A program made the translations under genes and the position numbers. A stretch of 64,000 bases of DNA from Aldrovandia affinis (Eukaryota > Chordata > Actinopteri > Notacanthiformes > Halosauridae): the NCBI GenBank assembly GCA_029706075.1, contig JAINUG010000110.1:62001-126000 (forward strand). Direction: 5' to 3'. The notes beneath the pieces were generated by a model. The model did not search any database and had not been told where the DNA came from. It saw only the letters and a program-made list of their open reading frames with translations. Positions 21,191 through 32,185 of this stretch are shown here, one piece after another. Each line of letters opens with the position of its first letter. The first letter of the stretch is position 1.

Positions 21191-22180
21191 TAGCAGTACA
21201 AACAGGGAATGATACATATCGAAAGCAAAATGTTTAAAGTTGATTCAATAACTTCTTGTTTGTTGTTTTGGTCTATTCAGTAAACATTATGGTCTTAATG
21301 TTAAGAATATTTACTGTTTTGGTTTTAGTTTTTCCTGACATGATCAGTTATTAAATACATTTAAGCACAGTGCCATAAGCAGGGTTGCCAATTGTAGACT
21401 TTTTACAAAATCCATGGGGGAAGATTCAGAGGAAAAATGTATAGTGGAAGTACAGACAGTAAATTCAGATTGTAAAAAGCGGTATGGGGTAAAAGTGTTG
21501 AAAAGTTTGTGAGGGAGTCAATCGAAGATGGTGAGTTTTAGGAATACTGTTTGGGTGGAAAAGAATGTACACCAGGCAACATTCGTCATACTACTATATT
21601 CTTATTCTACAGTTTTAAAATAGTACCGTGTTGTAAGACCTTCAAAAATGGTTGATTCACTGTAATTCATAGTGTCACCAGAAGCATTTGATCATTTGTC
21701 TCAACCTGCAAAGAAATGCTTTGTAAACAAAACATTGTAGTGGGATAGTTGGGCAAATACAGCAAAGGGATGGACTTTCAATCTTTGCAGTCATCATTCA
21801 AGTCCAGTCACTTCCCTTAAAGAGGTCATGCATACATCTGTGAGAGTTGTTTGGAAGTCACAGTGCACAGGCACAGCAGGTGGGACTTTCACCACCTGAG
21901 GTTTATGAAACATTGTGTGATTTAATTGACAAATATTTCAGACTGTTTGTCATTGTTTTTATTGTTTTATGGACAGGGGTATGGATTATTGTTTTTGACA
22001 TTATGTAATGCCCCTTTATCAATTTTAGAATTTACAATTATAATTACAATTCAGTTTTCTTTCCTAAATATAGCTGCAGGTATTTATCAGTTCAACCACA
22101 GCCTTGCTTCCATTCAGTCAAACCTCCATGCATTCATAACTGCAAGTAACATAATGTAATCATGACAGATTGATTTATTT
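21191..22180. other. Non-coding, nothing recognised
   Basis: AT-rich intervening sequence with no gene, repeat or splice pair. Confidence 0.4.
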
Positions 22181-22184
22181 TAAT

Positions 22185-22455
22185 TTTCAAGAGTGGAGGA
22201 TCAAAGGACACAGCCACATGCAACAAGTTTGATCTAAAAATCAGTCGCCGTCTTGAAGTAATTACATGTCAAATGATTCAGGTAGCTGGCTTAATTAATG
22301 GCGTGCTAATGCACCCATGATTTAGAACTGGGGGCCCTTTTGCATGCCTGCCGTGTGGTGACATCTCCTTACTTTTCCACTTCTTTAATTTGATCTACAT
22401 CTTGAGCACATTTAAACCATCAATCATCCAGCAGTTACGATAGGGCCAAGAGAAT
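22185..22455. promoter_or_regulatory. Candidate conserved non-coding element with homeodomain-type cores
   Basis: TAATTA at 22259-22264 and the palindrome TTAATTAA at 22291-22298 lie close to TGTCAAATGATTCAGG, with TGCTAATGCAC shortly after. These are dense homeodomain/POU/TALE-like cores in a stretch without frames or repeats. Function is inferred. Confidence 0.3.
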
Positions 22456-22651
22456 GTTTTTCACAAGAAAGATTTGCAATGCAATGACTCTCCAGTGTCC
22501 AACTGCTTGCATTATTCCACAACAGAATGGCTATATCAGCAAGTGTTTTTGACTCATCCTCCTAACATTCAACAGACAGTATTTTATTTATTCATGTATT
22601 TATTAGTCATGGGTTCTAAACAGATGCTCACTGTAAATTTGAATAAAATTT

Positions 22652-23122
22652 GTTTTTGGGGCTGCTGGTTGGCTCATCCTGTTAAGACACTGTTCTAGTG
22701 TGTGGATGAGCCATACAGTCTGGTGTCAAATCCAGACTGTGCCAGTGCCGACTGTTGACGCATAATTGGCGGCAGCGTCGTCCAATGGAGGGAGCGATTG
22801 AGTCGGTGAGGTTGTCCCTGTCTCGTCACATACTAGCGACCCTCGCTGGTAAATCAGGCGCCCACAGTCTGCTGGTATAAAACTGCACATGAAGTGCAAT
22901 CCTCCGACTCATGTCTGTCCAGGCTTAACTTCTGAACTGCAGTGTGGGAATTAGCAGTGGCTTACATCATGTGTTTCGGAAGAGAGTGCGTGCTTGTCTA
23001 CACTCTCCCGAATTGACAGCAGAGGCTTACAGCGTTTACAGCTTGGCTTAACATATAATAAGGCATTGCAAATTAGGAGAAAAAGGGGAAAAAGCATTAA
23101 AAAAAGTTTAAAAAAGAAGAAT
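22652..23122 (+). mobile_element. Full-length SINE-like repeat
   Basis: It begins GGGCTGCTGGTTGGCTCATC and CTGTTAAGACACTGTTC, continues through a 350-bp GC-richer body (TGTGCCAGTGCCGACTGTTG, ACATGTGTTTCGGAAGAGAG-type blocks), and ends in GCATTGCAAATTAGGAGAAA and an A-rich tail. The layout and tail match a SINE-like family known from fish, to my recollection. A fragment of the head recurs at 26961-27000. Confidence 0.7.
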
Positions 23123-23339
23123 ACATATTTTCATTTTATTTCCCCCATTGGTGTGCATTTTTAATAAACAGTAAATTCAACATAGAGCCGCTCTTACTGA
23201 TTAAAATTAAATCTTGTCAGAGCACATATTATTGTCATATGTGATATACAGAGAGCATCGCATACACTCTTACTGTATATTATTTTTTTGCACTTTCTGT
23301 CATTTTTAGTAAGCCAAAAATGTTCTCTGGAGTCCTTTC

Positions 23340-24020
23340 AAACAGGTTCAGCTTGTGGGTAAGTTGGCAGAATGGCCTCGTCTATGGGGAGGTTCTACCC
23401 TTCAGAGACAAGCGTGTGCTCTCCTGCGAAACGTGATGTCAGCTGCCGCTTCTTTTCACACCGCAGTTCACACGTTAAGCTTGCACAGACATGAGTCAGA
23501 GGAAGACACTTCATGTACAGCTTTATACAGGCAGTCTGTGGGTGCCCGATTGACCAGCGACGGTCATTGGCCACAGTCGCCAAAGTTATGCGTTGTCCCA
23601 TGGGGCTGCTGGCCACAGTCGAAACCGGCATGGTCTGGCTCATCACATCAGGCTGCTGAGGATCTGTCTGAAATCCTTGCTAGCCAGGCCTGCCATGCAT
23701 AGCACCGACCTGCAGTCTTTGCAAATGCCTAGCGCATTATACAATTTCACTTGGACATGTTCCGGTCGTTTGCTTATGAAAGTTTGGCAGTGCAGGTAAT
23801 GATTCATCTTCAGCTGAGTCTAGAGAGGTCTTTTAGCAGAGCACAAAGGAACTGCACTGTTCAGGACATTCATGATTATGCCTCATTATGCATCATTATG
23901 AATGCAGGAACATAACAGCACAAAGTGGTTAAAAGACTCGGTCAGCAAAGTCCTCAGGCACATGGCAGACGTTCAGGTAGGTATGGAGAGGCAGGCTTGA
24001 GTCAGCATCCATGATAAAGA
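23340..24020. promoter_or_regulatory. Candidate conserved non-coding island
   Basis: GC-richer, CpG-containing sequence with overlapping frames on both strands and no recognised protein. A possible donor (GTGCAG followed by GTAATG at about 23796) and pyrimidine tracts occur, but no exon is convincing. It may be an enhancer or an exon of an unknown non-coding transcript. Confidence 0.22.
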
Positions 24021-24229
24021 ACGAAAAGCAGACCAATTTTTTCACTTCAATCTTGCTATAGTTGTTCAGTGGTGCACATTTCACTGGTTATGACCCCATT
24101 TGATTAGTTCATTGATGAGTTTTCTGTCATGTTCAGTTGTGTTCGTTCAAGGGCAGTCCCCTAAAATTATTTTTTTCCCTGGATTATTAAAAAATAATAA
24201 CCTCTGATAATAACATCGGTCAATCATAT

Positions 24230-24450
24230 GTAATAATTAGGGCCCAGAGAAAATCATGGCTTGATTATCTTGCATGTATTTCAGTCCTCCAGCACCTAGG
24301 GGTCAATGGAGCCTCTATTTCAAGCTACGTGTCAAACATTCAGTAAATCAATTGCGACAATCTTCTCAGTTAATTATTTGATTACCACTTAATCAGGCAC
24401 ATGAGAAGAATTACACGGCATTGTATTTGCCCATTATCACGTGTCAGACT
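24230..24450. promoter_or_regulatory. Candidate conserved non-coding element with palindromes
   Basis: It includes the interrupted palindrome TGATTACCACTTAATCA (24379-24395), an outer CTTCTC/GAGAAG pair around it, TTAATTATT, and an E-box-like CACGTG near 24438. No frame and no repeat. The motif density suggests a developmental enhancer, by inference. Confidence 0.3.
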
Positions 24451-26960
24451 TATCGGTGTATTATACAATGCTACAATAAATTGAAAAAGTCAACCAAGAA
24501 CATATAAAATAGTTTTTCTTTGAAGAGGTGGGAAATGTTGATATAAAATGATCAACCTGCAGTTTTAAAAAATACTGTAAGATCAAAACATAAACCAAGC
24601 TATTTGCAGTAGGGGCACATGAATAAAAACAAGGACAGCTGTGAATATCACACATTTATGTAAAGGAAAATCTCCAGTGCTCTAAAATTAGAAGTTACAT
24701 TTAATCATTGTCATTTGGTTAACTGAATCTTCTTTCATAATATGTGGAAACCTGGCTATGAAAAGAAACAAATTGTGTCAATGCTGAGAGAAGTGTAACA
24801 ATTGACATGTAGCCTAGCGTTTGGCCTTCTATGTTAAAATGGGAAATATTATTTCATCTGTATCCCAGAATTGATTCAAAGACATTCAGGTTTTTCATTT
24901 ACCCTTTAGTTTGTAGCTTGGAAGTTCAATGTGGCAATCCTCCTCAAATCCACAAAAAAGTGGTAGGTTTTTATATCCAGACAGCCTTCAGAAATTTGTT
25001 GGCTGGTTGACTGAAATGTCTTTTATTTTTGGATACATCGTATCGAAAGGGAAAAAATCGAGATCGAGGAGATGTGGTCTAAAGATAAGTTGCAGGATGT
25101 GCGAATTGATCTTGACTATTTTTGTGTCATTTTGTGACTTTTTTCATGTTTCGTACCTCCTCCACACTTACGAATGATGAATACCTCATAATTAGTCATA
25201 TGTTTGTGCTGATTGCCAAATGATTGCTGGACTCAGAGTGCCTACAGCGACACCTGGAGGATAACTGCTGAAATTCTGCTCTAGAGGCCAGATGGTCACA
25301 TGCTTGAGATTTTCTCCAGGCCAAAGTAATAATAAATATATTGAATTTTCCGCTTAAAGCCAAATGTCCCCCTTAGTCCCAAGGGAATGAAATAAGCTTT
25401 TGTGGAAGAGGGGAGAGTATATGATTTATAGTGACTGAAAATAAATGACTGAAGAGTCAGTTGCTTTGAGAATTTAAACTAACCTCTGGTATCTCAGGCC
25501 AATGCGAATGTAAATACGTGGAAAAGGAGGTATATAAGTGAGTGTCTGACTATCATTGGCAGACTGGAATTTTTCTATGAAACAAATTCTGAAGGGCCAG
25601 ATGGAGACTGCTATTAATTTAAAATCAGTTTGGTTATCCCATTTCCTTTACATATTAGTTTTGGAGAAACGGACACTTGTGAATAGTTGGCTGGGTGCTG
25701 TGCACTTCATCATCAACCTTATTGGTAATGTGTAATTCAGTCGTCTTTATTTTGTTTTATTTTATGTTTTTATCCTTGCCCCCAAATGAATATGACTGCT
25801 GCAAATTGTGTGAAAGTAAAACTTCTTACAAAGAGTATTTCAGTTGAAATGCATATTGTAGTCATCATTGATAATACCTTTCACGTGTTCAGAAGGAGCC
25901 TCAAAATCTCAGATTCATATTGTATAAACAATTACAATATCAGACTCTTTTTGTGTCTTTCTTATGGACAGATTAAGTCTTGCCATTCTGGTGTCTGCCA
26001 TGTTTATAGTACAGCATATATATTCATTACCTGGCATTGATTTGGTCAGTTGTAAATTCAATTAAAAATGGAAAGTGCTTAACTTGTTTTTTTCTTCCCT
26101 TTGATTATTCACTTAGAAAATATTACAGTATCACAGAATGTAATTAATATATGAAAAATTGAGTGGTACAGGCAAGTAGTTTGAGTTACTGTCCCTCCTG
26201 GTAATGACTTATATCACCAGGACTGCATTCTCTCTGGAAATCAGACCTGTTTGGCTAACACCATAATTAGGGAATGTCTGGATTATTTAAATATTTTGCA
26301 ATCAAACTTTGGCAGTTTTTCCACAGTAAACGACTCTTTCAAAATATTCATACTCCATTAAAAAAATACAAGATTCATGATCAAAGTGTTAGAGAAGGTG
26401 TTTAATTACACTTCTGTGATCATTTCAGATGAGAAATCCTTGCATGGAGGAAAATTTCATTTGGAAGAGAAAATGGCACACTTAATCACCACAATCACTG
26501 AGGCAAAGGGGAAAGAAACCTGCTGCAATTTTTTTTTACTGGTAACCGTGTTTGTCAGAGGGACCTTAGCTTGGCAGACATAGCTATTATACTTAAAAGG
26601 GTTGATATATTTGTTTATCTTTGAATTAAATTATATTAAATTAAACTCAAGTGAGGATTGTGAGCATCGGCTATGTCTGTGTGCTGAGGATGGATTAGGA
26701 ATCCAGTCCTTTTCACAAGGGTATTCAAGGTGATAACAGCTGTTTTTATAGGCTTGAGCTCTAGTTTTCTCCTGGGTTTGGTTGGACATATCCAGAATTT
26801 GTAATGCTTTCATAAACTTTTCTTTCTCTTTTGCATACTATAAACTTAAATTCAAGCCATACGTATACGTAGAATGTTAATGTAAACTGCTAATAATATT
26901 GTGGGAAGCAGTCCTTGCTGCTTTTCAATATAAAGACTTTTATTTAAAATCTTTCTATGG
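24451..26960. other. Non-coding, AT-rich
   Basis: About 2.5 kb without a recognised gene, transposon or splice pair. Short frames (24929-25177, 25786-26040) show no protein family that I know. Confidence 0.4.
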
Positions 26961-27000
26961 AAGGGTGGGAGGCTTATCCTGTTAAGGCATTGTTCCATTG
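26961..27000 (+). repeat. Fragment of the 22.7-kb SINE-like repeat head
   Basis: GGGAGGCTTATCCTGTTAAG and GCATTGTTCCATTG correspond to the start of the repeat at 22.66 kb. The body is absent. Confidence 0.6.
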
Positions 27001-27234
27001 TTCCTCAGGTGGCGTAACAGTCCAAGCATTCTCTTGGGAATATAAGTTACCTCCTGCAGCCAACTTCAAAAACCAACTGTTTTTGTTATTGAGTTTCATC
27101 AACTTGGGTTACAATTAAGCGACTACAAAACTACAAAAGAACAACAGAAAAAGAACTACAACTTCTGGCCTATCAACCACATTTCAAATTGAATTCGCTC
27201 TAGTGACCATGTTGTTTTATCTACATACTTCTAA

Positions 27235-27750
27235 TGAACAAACTCAATAACAATATGCCCGAGGCAGGGAAAATTCTCATGCACATCAGTGCTGTGGCGT
27301 GGCTCTCTTTTCCAAAGAGGAATTTAACAAAGAGAAAGGAAAGGAAGACTCTCAGCAGGTGACCAACTGTGTGACAGATACTGGAGACAGCCAGGTGTGA
27401 CACTTTTATCCATGATTATGTTTTGGAATGGTCAATCATACTCCGTACATTTGGCAGGGTGCAGACAATTACGCAATTGTCCTCCAAAGTTCTGCCAGAT
27501 GCCACTTATTTTCATATTTTCCACCAGCTGAGCTGCACAGTTACTGTGTCAGAGGAGTACCCTTCACGCACAGCTGGCTCAAGGCAGGCGCCCAACCGAC
27601 CATCGGAGTCACTCTTGCGCAATCAGATCGGGACAATCCTGCTGATTGAAAGCCTCCCTCTCTGGGTGATGCCACAGCCAATTATGCACCTCCCTGTTGG
27701 GCGTCTGACCACAGTAAACACTGGTACTGTCAGGATCAATCAAGTCTCGG
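27235..27750. promoter_or_regulatory. Candidate conserved non-coding element
   Basis: A 500-bp GC-richer island with CAATTATGCACC, TTACGCAATTGTC and GATCAATCAAG motifs. Overlapping plus-strand frames (27423-27764, 27428-27649) have no recognised product. An hAT-type MITE begins immediately after it. Confidence 0.28.
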
Positions 27751-27753
27751 TAT

Positions 27754-28147
27754 TAGGGGTGTAAGGATTTAAATTTCAGTGATACAATATGCAAACCACA
27801 ATTTTTCAAACTGGTGTGATTTGAATGCAAAGAATAAATCATATTGATACTAACAAAATGGAAGGGGAAAGACAAAACTGACAGTTGTTTAATTTACAAT
27901 TACAATGTTGTGTTTCTTGGTATAGACAAGCTGCAACTTTGTCCATGTATTATTTAAAAAAAAGACAAAACTGACTTCACACAGATTGAATTTTTGGCTG
28001 AAGAAGTTACTGTATCAATCTGAAATACATAAAACCATGCTGTATTGCATTGTTCCAAATGAACCAGCCATCATCCGTGTATCGTATTGCCAACCATGTA
28101 CCGTGATGTGTATCATATCACTGTTAAACCAAAGATTCATACCCCTG
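27754..28147. mobile_element. hAT-type MITE, about 394 bp
   Basis: The left end TAGGGGTGTAAGGATTTAAA and the right end (reverse complement CAGGGGTATGAATCTTTGGT) are degenerate inverted repeats of the type found in fish hAT elements. The flanks CTCGGTAT (27746-27753) and CTCAGTAT (28148-28155) agree in seven of eight bases, as expected for an aged 8-bp target duplication. TATCG-type subterminal motifs (GTATCGTATTGC, GTGATGTGTATCATATC) fit the family. No transposase is present. The 166-codon plus frame starting at 27986 spans its right part and is not a gene. Confidence 0.75.
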
Positions 28148-28249
28148 CTCAGTATACTTAATGGAGAGACATGGTCTGAGGTGGAAGAGGCAAAGCTGTT
28201 ATGTTGCTGGGTTTATAACATAATGACTGAGTGTTGTATGTGTAGCAGT

Positions 28250-28470
28250 AGAGGCAGAATTGCTTTACTTATTTGCTTAGTAGGCTCCTTTATCCAGGGA
28301 TATTTACATAGCTTACATTTACACAAACAGTATTGTGAACAGTGTTGTCAATTTAAACAGCTGGATATCTATCAAAACAGTCACAACGAAGGATACAATG
28401 GCAGTATACTATCTGGAAATGTAACCTGCTGCTTTTGGATTTTAATGTCACTGTGCCTCAATGCCAAGTC
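28250..28470 (+). repeat. Degraded fish mid-repetitive element
   Basis: TTTGCTTAGTAGGCTCCTTT and ATCCAGGGATATTTACATAG lead on to AAGGATACAATGGCAGTATA and ACTATCTGGAAATGTAACCT. They match in order a repeat I recall as abundant in fish ('..gcaggcgcttttatccagagcgacttacatag.. caagggtacaatggcagtgtcctacctgg.. aacctgcaacc'). Old and diverged. Class not known to me. Confidence 0.55.
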
Positions 28471-28479
28471 ACTGTACAA

Positions 28480-30070
28480 GCAATAAAGGGCAGAGGACCA
28501 ATCACAGAGCCCTGAGACCTCTCGTGAGACTGGAGCCATGTCTCATATTTACCCAGAGAGAATGTGGCCAGCTAAGACCATTGAAGTAGAGACTGAGTAA
28601 AATAAGCAGGTTCTGGGTCTTGATTTACCAGTCAGGTCAGCAATTTGTATGGTACCAATAGTAGCAAAAAGTAGCATGCTGACCGATAAAAATTCTTAGT
28701 AGAGTTCCATCTTCCATGTGGGAACTAATGGTACGAATGGTCGATAAGGCTCAGGATTTATTTTTTGCAATTTTGTTTTGGATGAAGTGCAAAAACACTG
28801 ATCTATGAAACCTGAGGATGCAGCATTATCAGCTGGCTGGTGGAGAGCATTTGTAGTTGAGATTAAGGGCTTGGGACATTCGTTGCCATTGTCAATAATA
28901 CTAGATAGGTAGGCAGTATTGCGAGCAGCATTATAAGATAAAGGATGATGTTAATATGCCAGAGAATAGAACAGAACAGAAAGGGCTTGAAGTGATGGTT
29001 TTCATAGCCCTGTGCTCAAGTGTTCCTGTTTTAAGTTTTCTTAGGAAACGCCAATAAGTAATACATGAAAATTAACTCAAGGGAAAGGGTTTTAGTTGAC
29101 CATACCAAAAACACATCCAGTGGTAGAATTATTACTACAAACTTATAAATGCTTTGTAAATCCATCAAAATACTTTTCCATGGTTTTATCTTTTCATAGA
29201 GCATGCCCAATGTAGGTTGAGATGACTGAGCAAAGGCACATTTATTATCATTATATATATTTATGCACTTGTCAGATTCCCTTAACCAGTGGGCCTAACT
29301 GAGCATTTAGAGAATACGGAATAGAAATCTCAAATAAACAAGAAGAGTATATCCTGTGCATATACCTAAAAATCATAACAGACCCATATTTTACAATTAA
29401 CACAAATTCCTGGTTACTCCAATACAATTAATGACTATTTTTATGATATGAGTGTTAATGTACAAGGTGTAATAGGCCTTACACATCGCTCAACCTCAAG
29501 CTCAACCAGCAGGTTAGTGTCAGATGAACCCAGGCACAGACTGAAGAGGTGAGTCTTAAGAAGGTAGCAGAAGCTGGTAAGTTAAGCCAAAAGTTGTGTT
29601 GTGTTAAAAAATGGTGCCACTGCAGGGTCGAGGCTAAGAACGTGCAGGCTAGTGTCATGGAGTTTTGTACTGGAGGGACAGACAGACAACCATTTATAGA
29701 AGCAGCACAGGGCAAGAGCTTCCCTTGAGAAAGAGATGAGTCTTTACAGATACGTACACTGTGTGGACAGAGTTGTTGGGGGACTGACATGGTATACAAT
29801 TGGATACAATTGTGGATACAAGTGGATACAACTGATTGGTGCTGTGATTGGCAATCAGTGGAGGAAAATAAGGGTGGCATGAGAAGGGAGGGATTTGGTG
29901 GGGACAGAGAAAACCAGGTTGGCTGAAGATTTATGGATGAGGTGGAATGCTGTTGGTGGGGATGTGAGTCATGAGGGAGTAGCAGGAGCCCAGGGGAGGT
30001 ACAGTAGAACCTGAGCCTGGACCAGAATCTGAGAAATGGGCAGATAGAGATTTAGAAACATTTAGAAATT
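28480..30070. repeat. Region of further degraded repeats, class uncertain
   Basis: CCAATCACAGAGCCCTGAGA near 28498 and, from 29500 to 29960, GAAGAGGTGAGTCTTAAGAA, GGAGGGATTTGGTGGGGAC and GGTGGAATGCTGTTGGTGG recall another fish mid-repetitive family. Near 29790-29835 a GGATACAA motif is repeated four times. Much of the rest may be unique. The 133-codon minus frame at 29479-29880 lies in this stretch and has no recognised product. Confidence 0.35.
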
Positions 30071-30699
30071 GGCAGAAGAAACATGATTAGTTTGTCTGTC
30101 CGTGATGCTACTTTCATTTTCCTCACAGGCAGAGTCACCCCAAAGTGTTGGCTCTACCAGCCACATGAAACCACAGCGAGCAGGGAACCATGGTTCAGAT
30201 ATTGTGGAACATTACAACAGAACATTTAGACTAAAATGGTCTTTTTAGAAAGCAAGTTTAAAGTTTTTTTCTACTGTACAGTTCACTCTCTGTTGTCGTG
30301 TGCGAGAAATGTGCTGTATTACGCTAACTGGGTTGTGTACCATATGTCCCTTTCTTATGATTCCCACTGGTTATAAACACTTTAATGTGGTGTATGTTGC
30401 CAGCTCTTTTTATTGTGATTACAGCTCCACATACATCCACAGCAAATATACATTTAGGGTTTTATCACTGATTTGGAGTTCCAGAAAAAGGATTATCATC
30501 ATCCAGCCCATTATTTTGATTTTGAAATGAAAAAGTAAATATATAATTGTAATTACCATTATTACTGTTGTATTTATATTTATAATTATACATAAGGACT
30601 ATGACCACACATCATTTTGAACAATGTAATTGGATTCTATAATTAACCGAATACAGAATAAACTGTATTATATTGTAAAATAGATGATAGCCTGCATAA
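30071..30699. other. Non-coding, AT-rich
   Basis: No gene or repeat recognised; AT-only stretches occur near 30540-30600. Confidence 0.4.
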
Positions 30700-31215
30700 T
30701 TCTGTAGGTAAAGTCATGCCCTGGATAAACACGAGCTGTATAAAAAGCTGTGTAAAATAAACAATAAAGGTTATGAGCTGAAAATTACATGTACAGTATA
30801 TTCTTGTATAGTAATACAATTCCTCAGAGAATTTTTGTTTTGTTTTACAAGTAATATTTTTTTTTAAAAAGATGTCACAATTATTCACATCCCTGTTCTG
30901 AGTACTTTGTGCACTGACTCCTCGCAAGGATGGAACTACTGAGTTGTCTACTGTGGTGTTTTATGGGATTGGTGAACATATTGGGGGGGGATCTTTGACA
31001 GAATACAGAATCTTTCAAGATCCTTCAAATCCTTCGACCTGCGCTTGTGGACTGCCCTCTTCAAAAAATTTAATTTCTTTCTGAGCAATTGTATTTGTAT
31101 AAAAGAATATAACTTTTTTTTTATTTGAGCATACAATATAGCACATTATTTGTATTTATTTTAAACAGCCTTTTTTGTTCTGTAACAAGGGTGTGAATAA
31201 TTTTGGAGTTGACGG
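30700..31215 (-). mobile_element. Tc1-like element (copy B) with long inverted ends
   Basis: The right end on the minus strand reads GTCAACTCCAAAATTATTCA, CACCCTTG, then AAAAAGGCTGTTTAAAATAA and AATGTGCTATATTGTATGCT. The left end on the plus strand has the same series in weaker form (CCCTGGATAAACACGAGCTG, AAAAAGCTGTGTAAAATAAA). Both ends therefore share about 90 bp or more of inverted sequence. Copies A and C share it too. Between them only a small piece of transposase is left, so it is a deletion derivative. Confidence 0.82.
30960..31100 (-). pseudogene. Tc1-like transposase C-terminal remnant
   Basis: The minus frame contains KRAVHKRRSKDLKDLERFC, the closing segment that follows the PIE block in this Tc1-like subfamily. 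It corresponds to KRAVHKCRLKDLKDLER at 2.2 kb and KRAVHNRRQKDLKDL at 0.9 kb. The catalytic residues lie in the deleted part. It serves mainly to identify the family. Confidence 0.85.
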
Positions 31216-31559
31216 TGCCTCAACTTCTTCCTGTGTACAGGTGAAATCGAGTAACGACCGATGTTCGATCATGGGTGCAAAAGGGCACAGATGCATGGAT
31301 GCAAAATACGTGGTGGTCCATTTCCAGCAAAAACAAAGAGCTGGGTCTATCCACCTACATCTGTTAGGAAAAAGAACAAATATGCATAACAACACTTGGT
31401 TTTTATTGATGAGTGCTAGCCCCTCCTTTTATATTTTATGCCATTTGCACAAATAAATGAATGAACTGGTATACCTACTGTATATATGATACATTCTTAG
31501 ATTCCTATATCAAATGGCATTACTATATTACATATGAATTAAATGCAATAACATTATTG
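31216..31559. other. Non-coding, nothing recognised
   Basis: Short spacer with overlapping frames on both strands (31156-31456) but no known protein; ends in AT-rich sequence. Confidence 0.35.
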
Positions 31560-32185
31560 ATTACATTCTTTGCCACGATGTTCGGACCCATCAGTTAGAG
31601 TACCTCTGTTTTTTGTCCTCCCCCATCCACTCAGGGACCACAATCTGGAGGGAATTCTGATCGTTCCTGAGGAATGTGCCCACAAACAAATGTTTTTGTA
31701 CGCCGTGATGTGCTAGATCGCAGGGGCAACCCTACTAAACAAATTAAGGCCGTATTTCTGCAGCAAGAAAGAAAGGTGCAGGAAACAGCAATTGCCCCTG
31801 CCACTGTCATTAGAAGTGGAACTGGAATCAAGATAAGAGGATGTCATCACACAGCGAGCATTGATTTGAGTGGAACAAAATAAAAGGCAAATATACGGTA
31901 ATGTGCTTTGCTGTTTGAAAGAGTGTGGGAACAACAAGGGAGACATTTTGATGATTTAAGAAATATTGCCTGAGGATAGTTTTAAAAAGAAAGAAGGTTT
32001 TTATTTTGTCCTCACCTCTGCCCCTGCTGGAACAATCGTGGCTTTTGTTTCTGAAACAATCAAAGGATTCCCCGAGGATACTCAACAGCTGAGCTCATTG
32101 CAGAAGACCTCAGGAAGCCCTGGCTTCGTTTATCATTTGCTGGATGTGATTTTTGAGATGGCCAATCATAGTTAAAACATCAAAG
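31560..32185. promoter_or_regulatory. Candidate conserved non-coding islands
   Basis: Two GC-richer pieces (31600-31860 and 31990-32170) have frames open on both strands, no splice-bounded exon and no recognised repeat. Their texture matches other candidate regulatory islands in the window. Confidence 0.25.

Noticed and set aside
27986..28486. 166-codon plus-strand frame, the longest in the window
   Set aside because: It begins inside the hAT MITE and ends in a degraded mid-repetitive element; no splice or start context and no known protein.
29479..29880. 133-codon minus-strand frame
   Set aside because: Overlaps degraded repeat-like sequence; no domain recognised.
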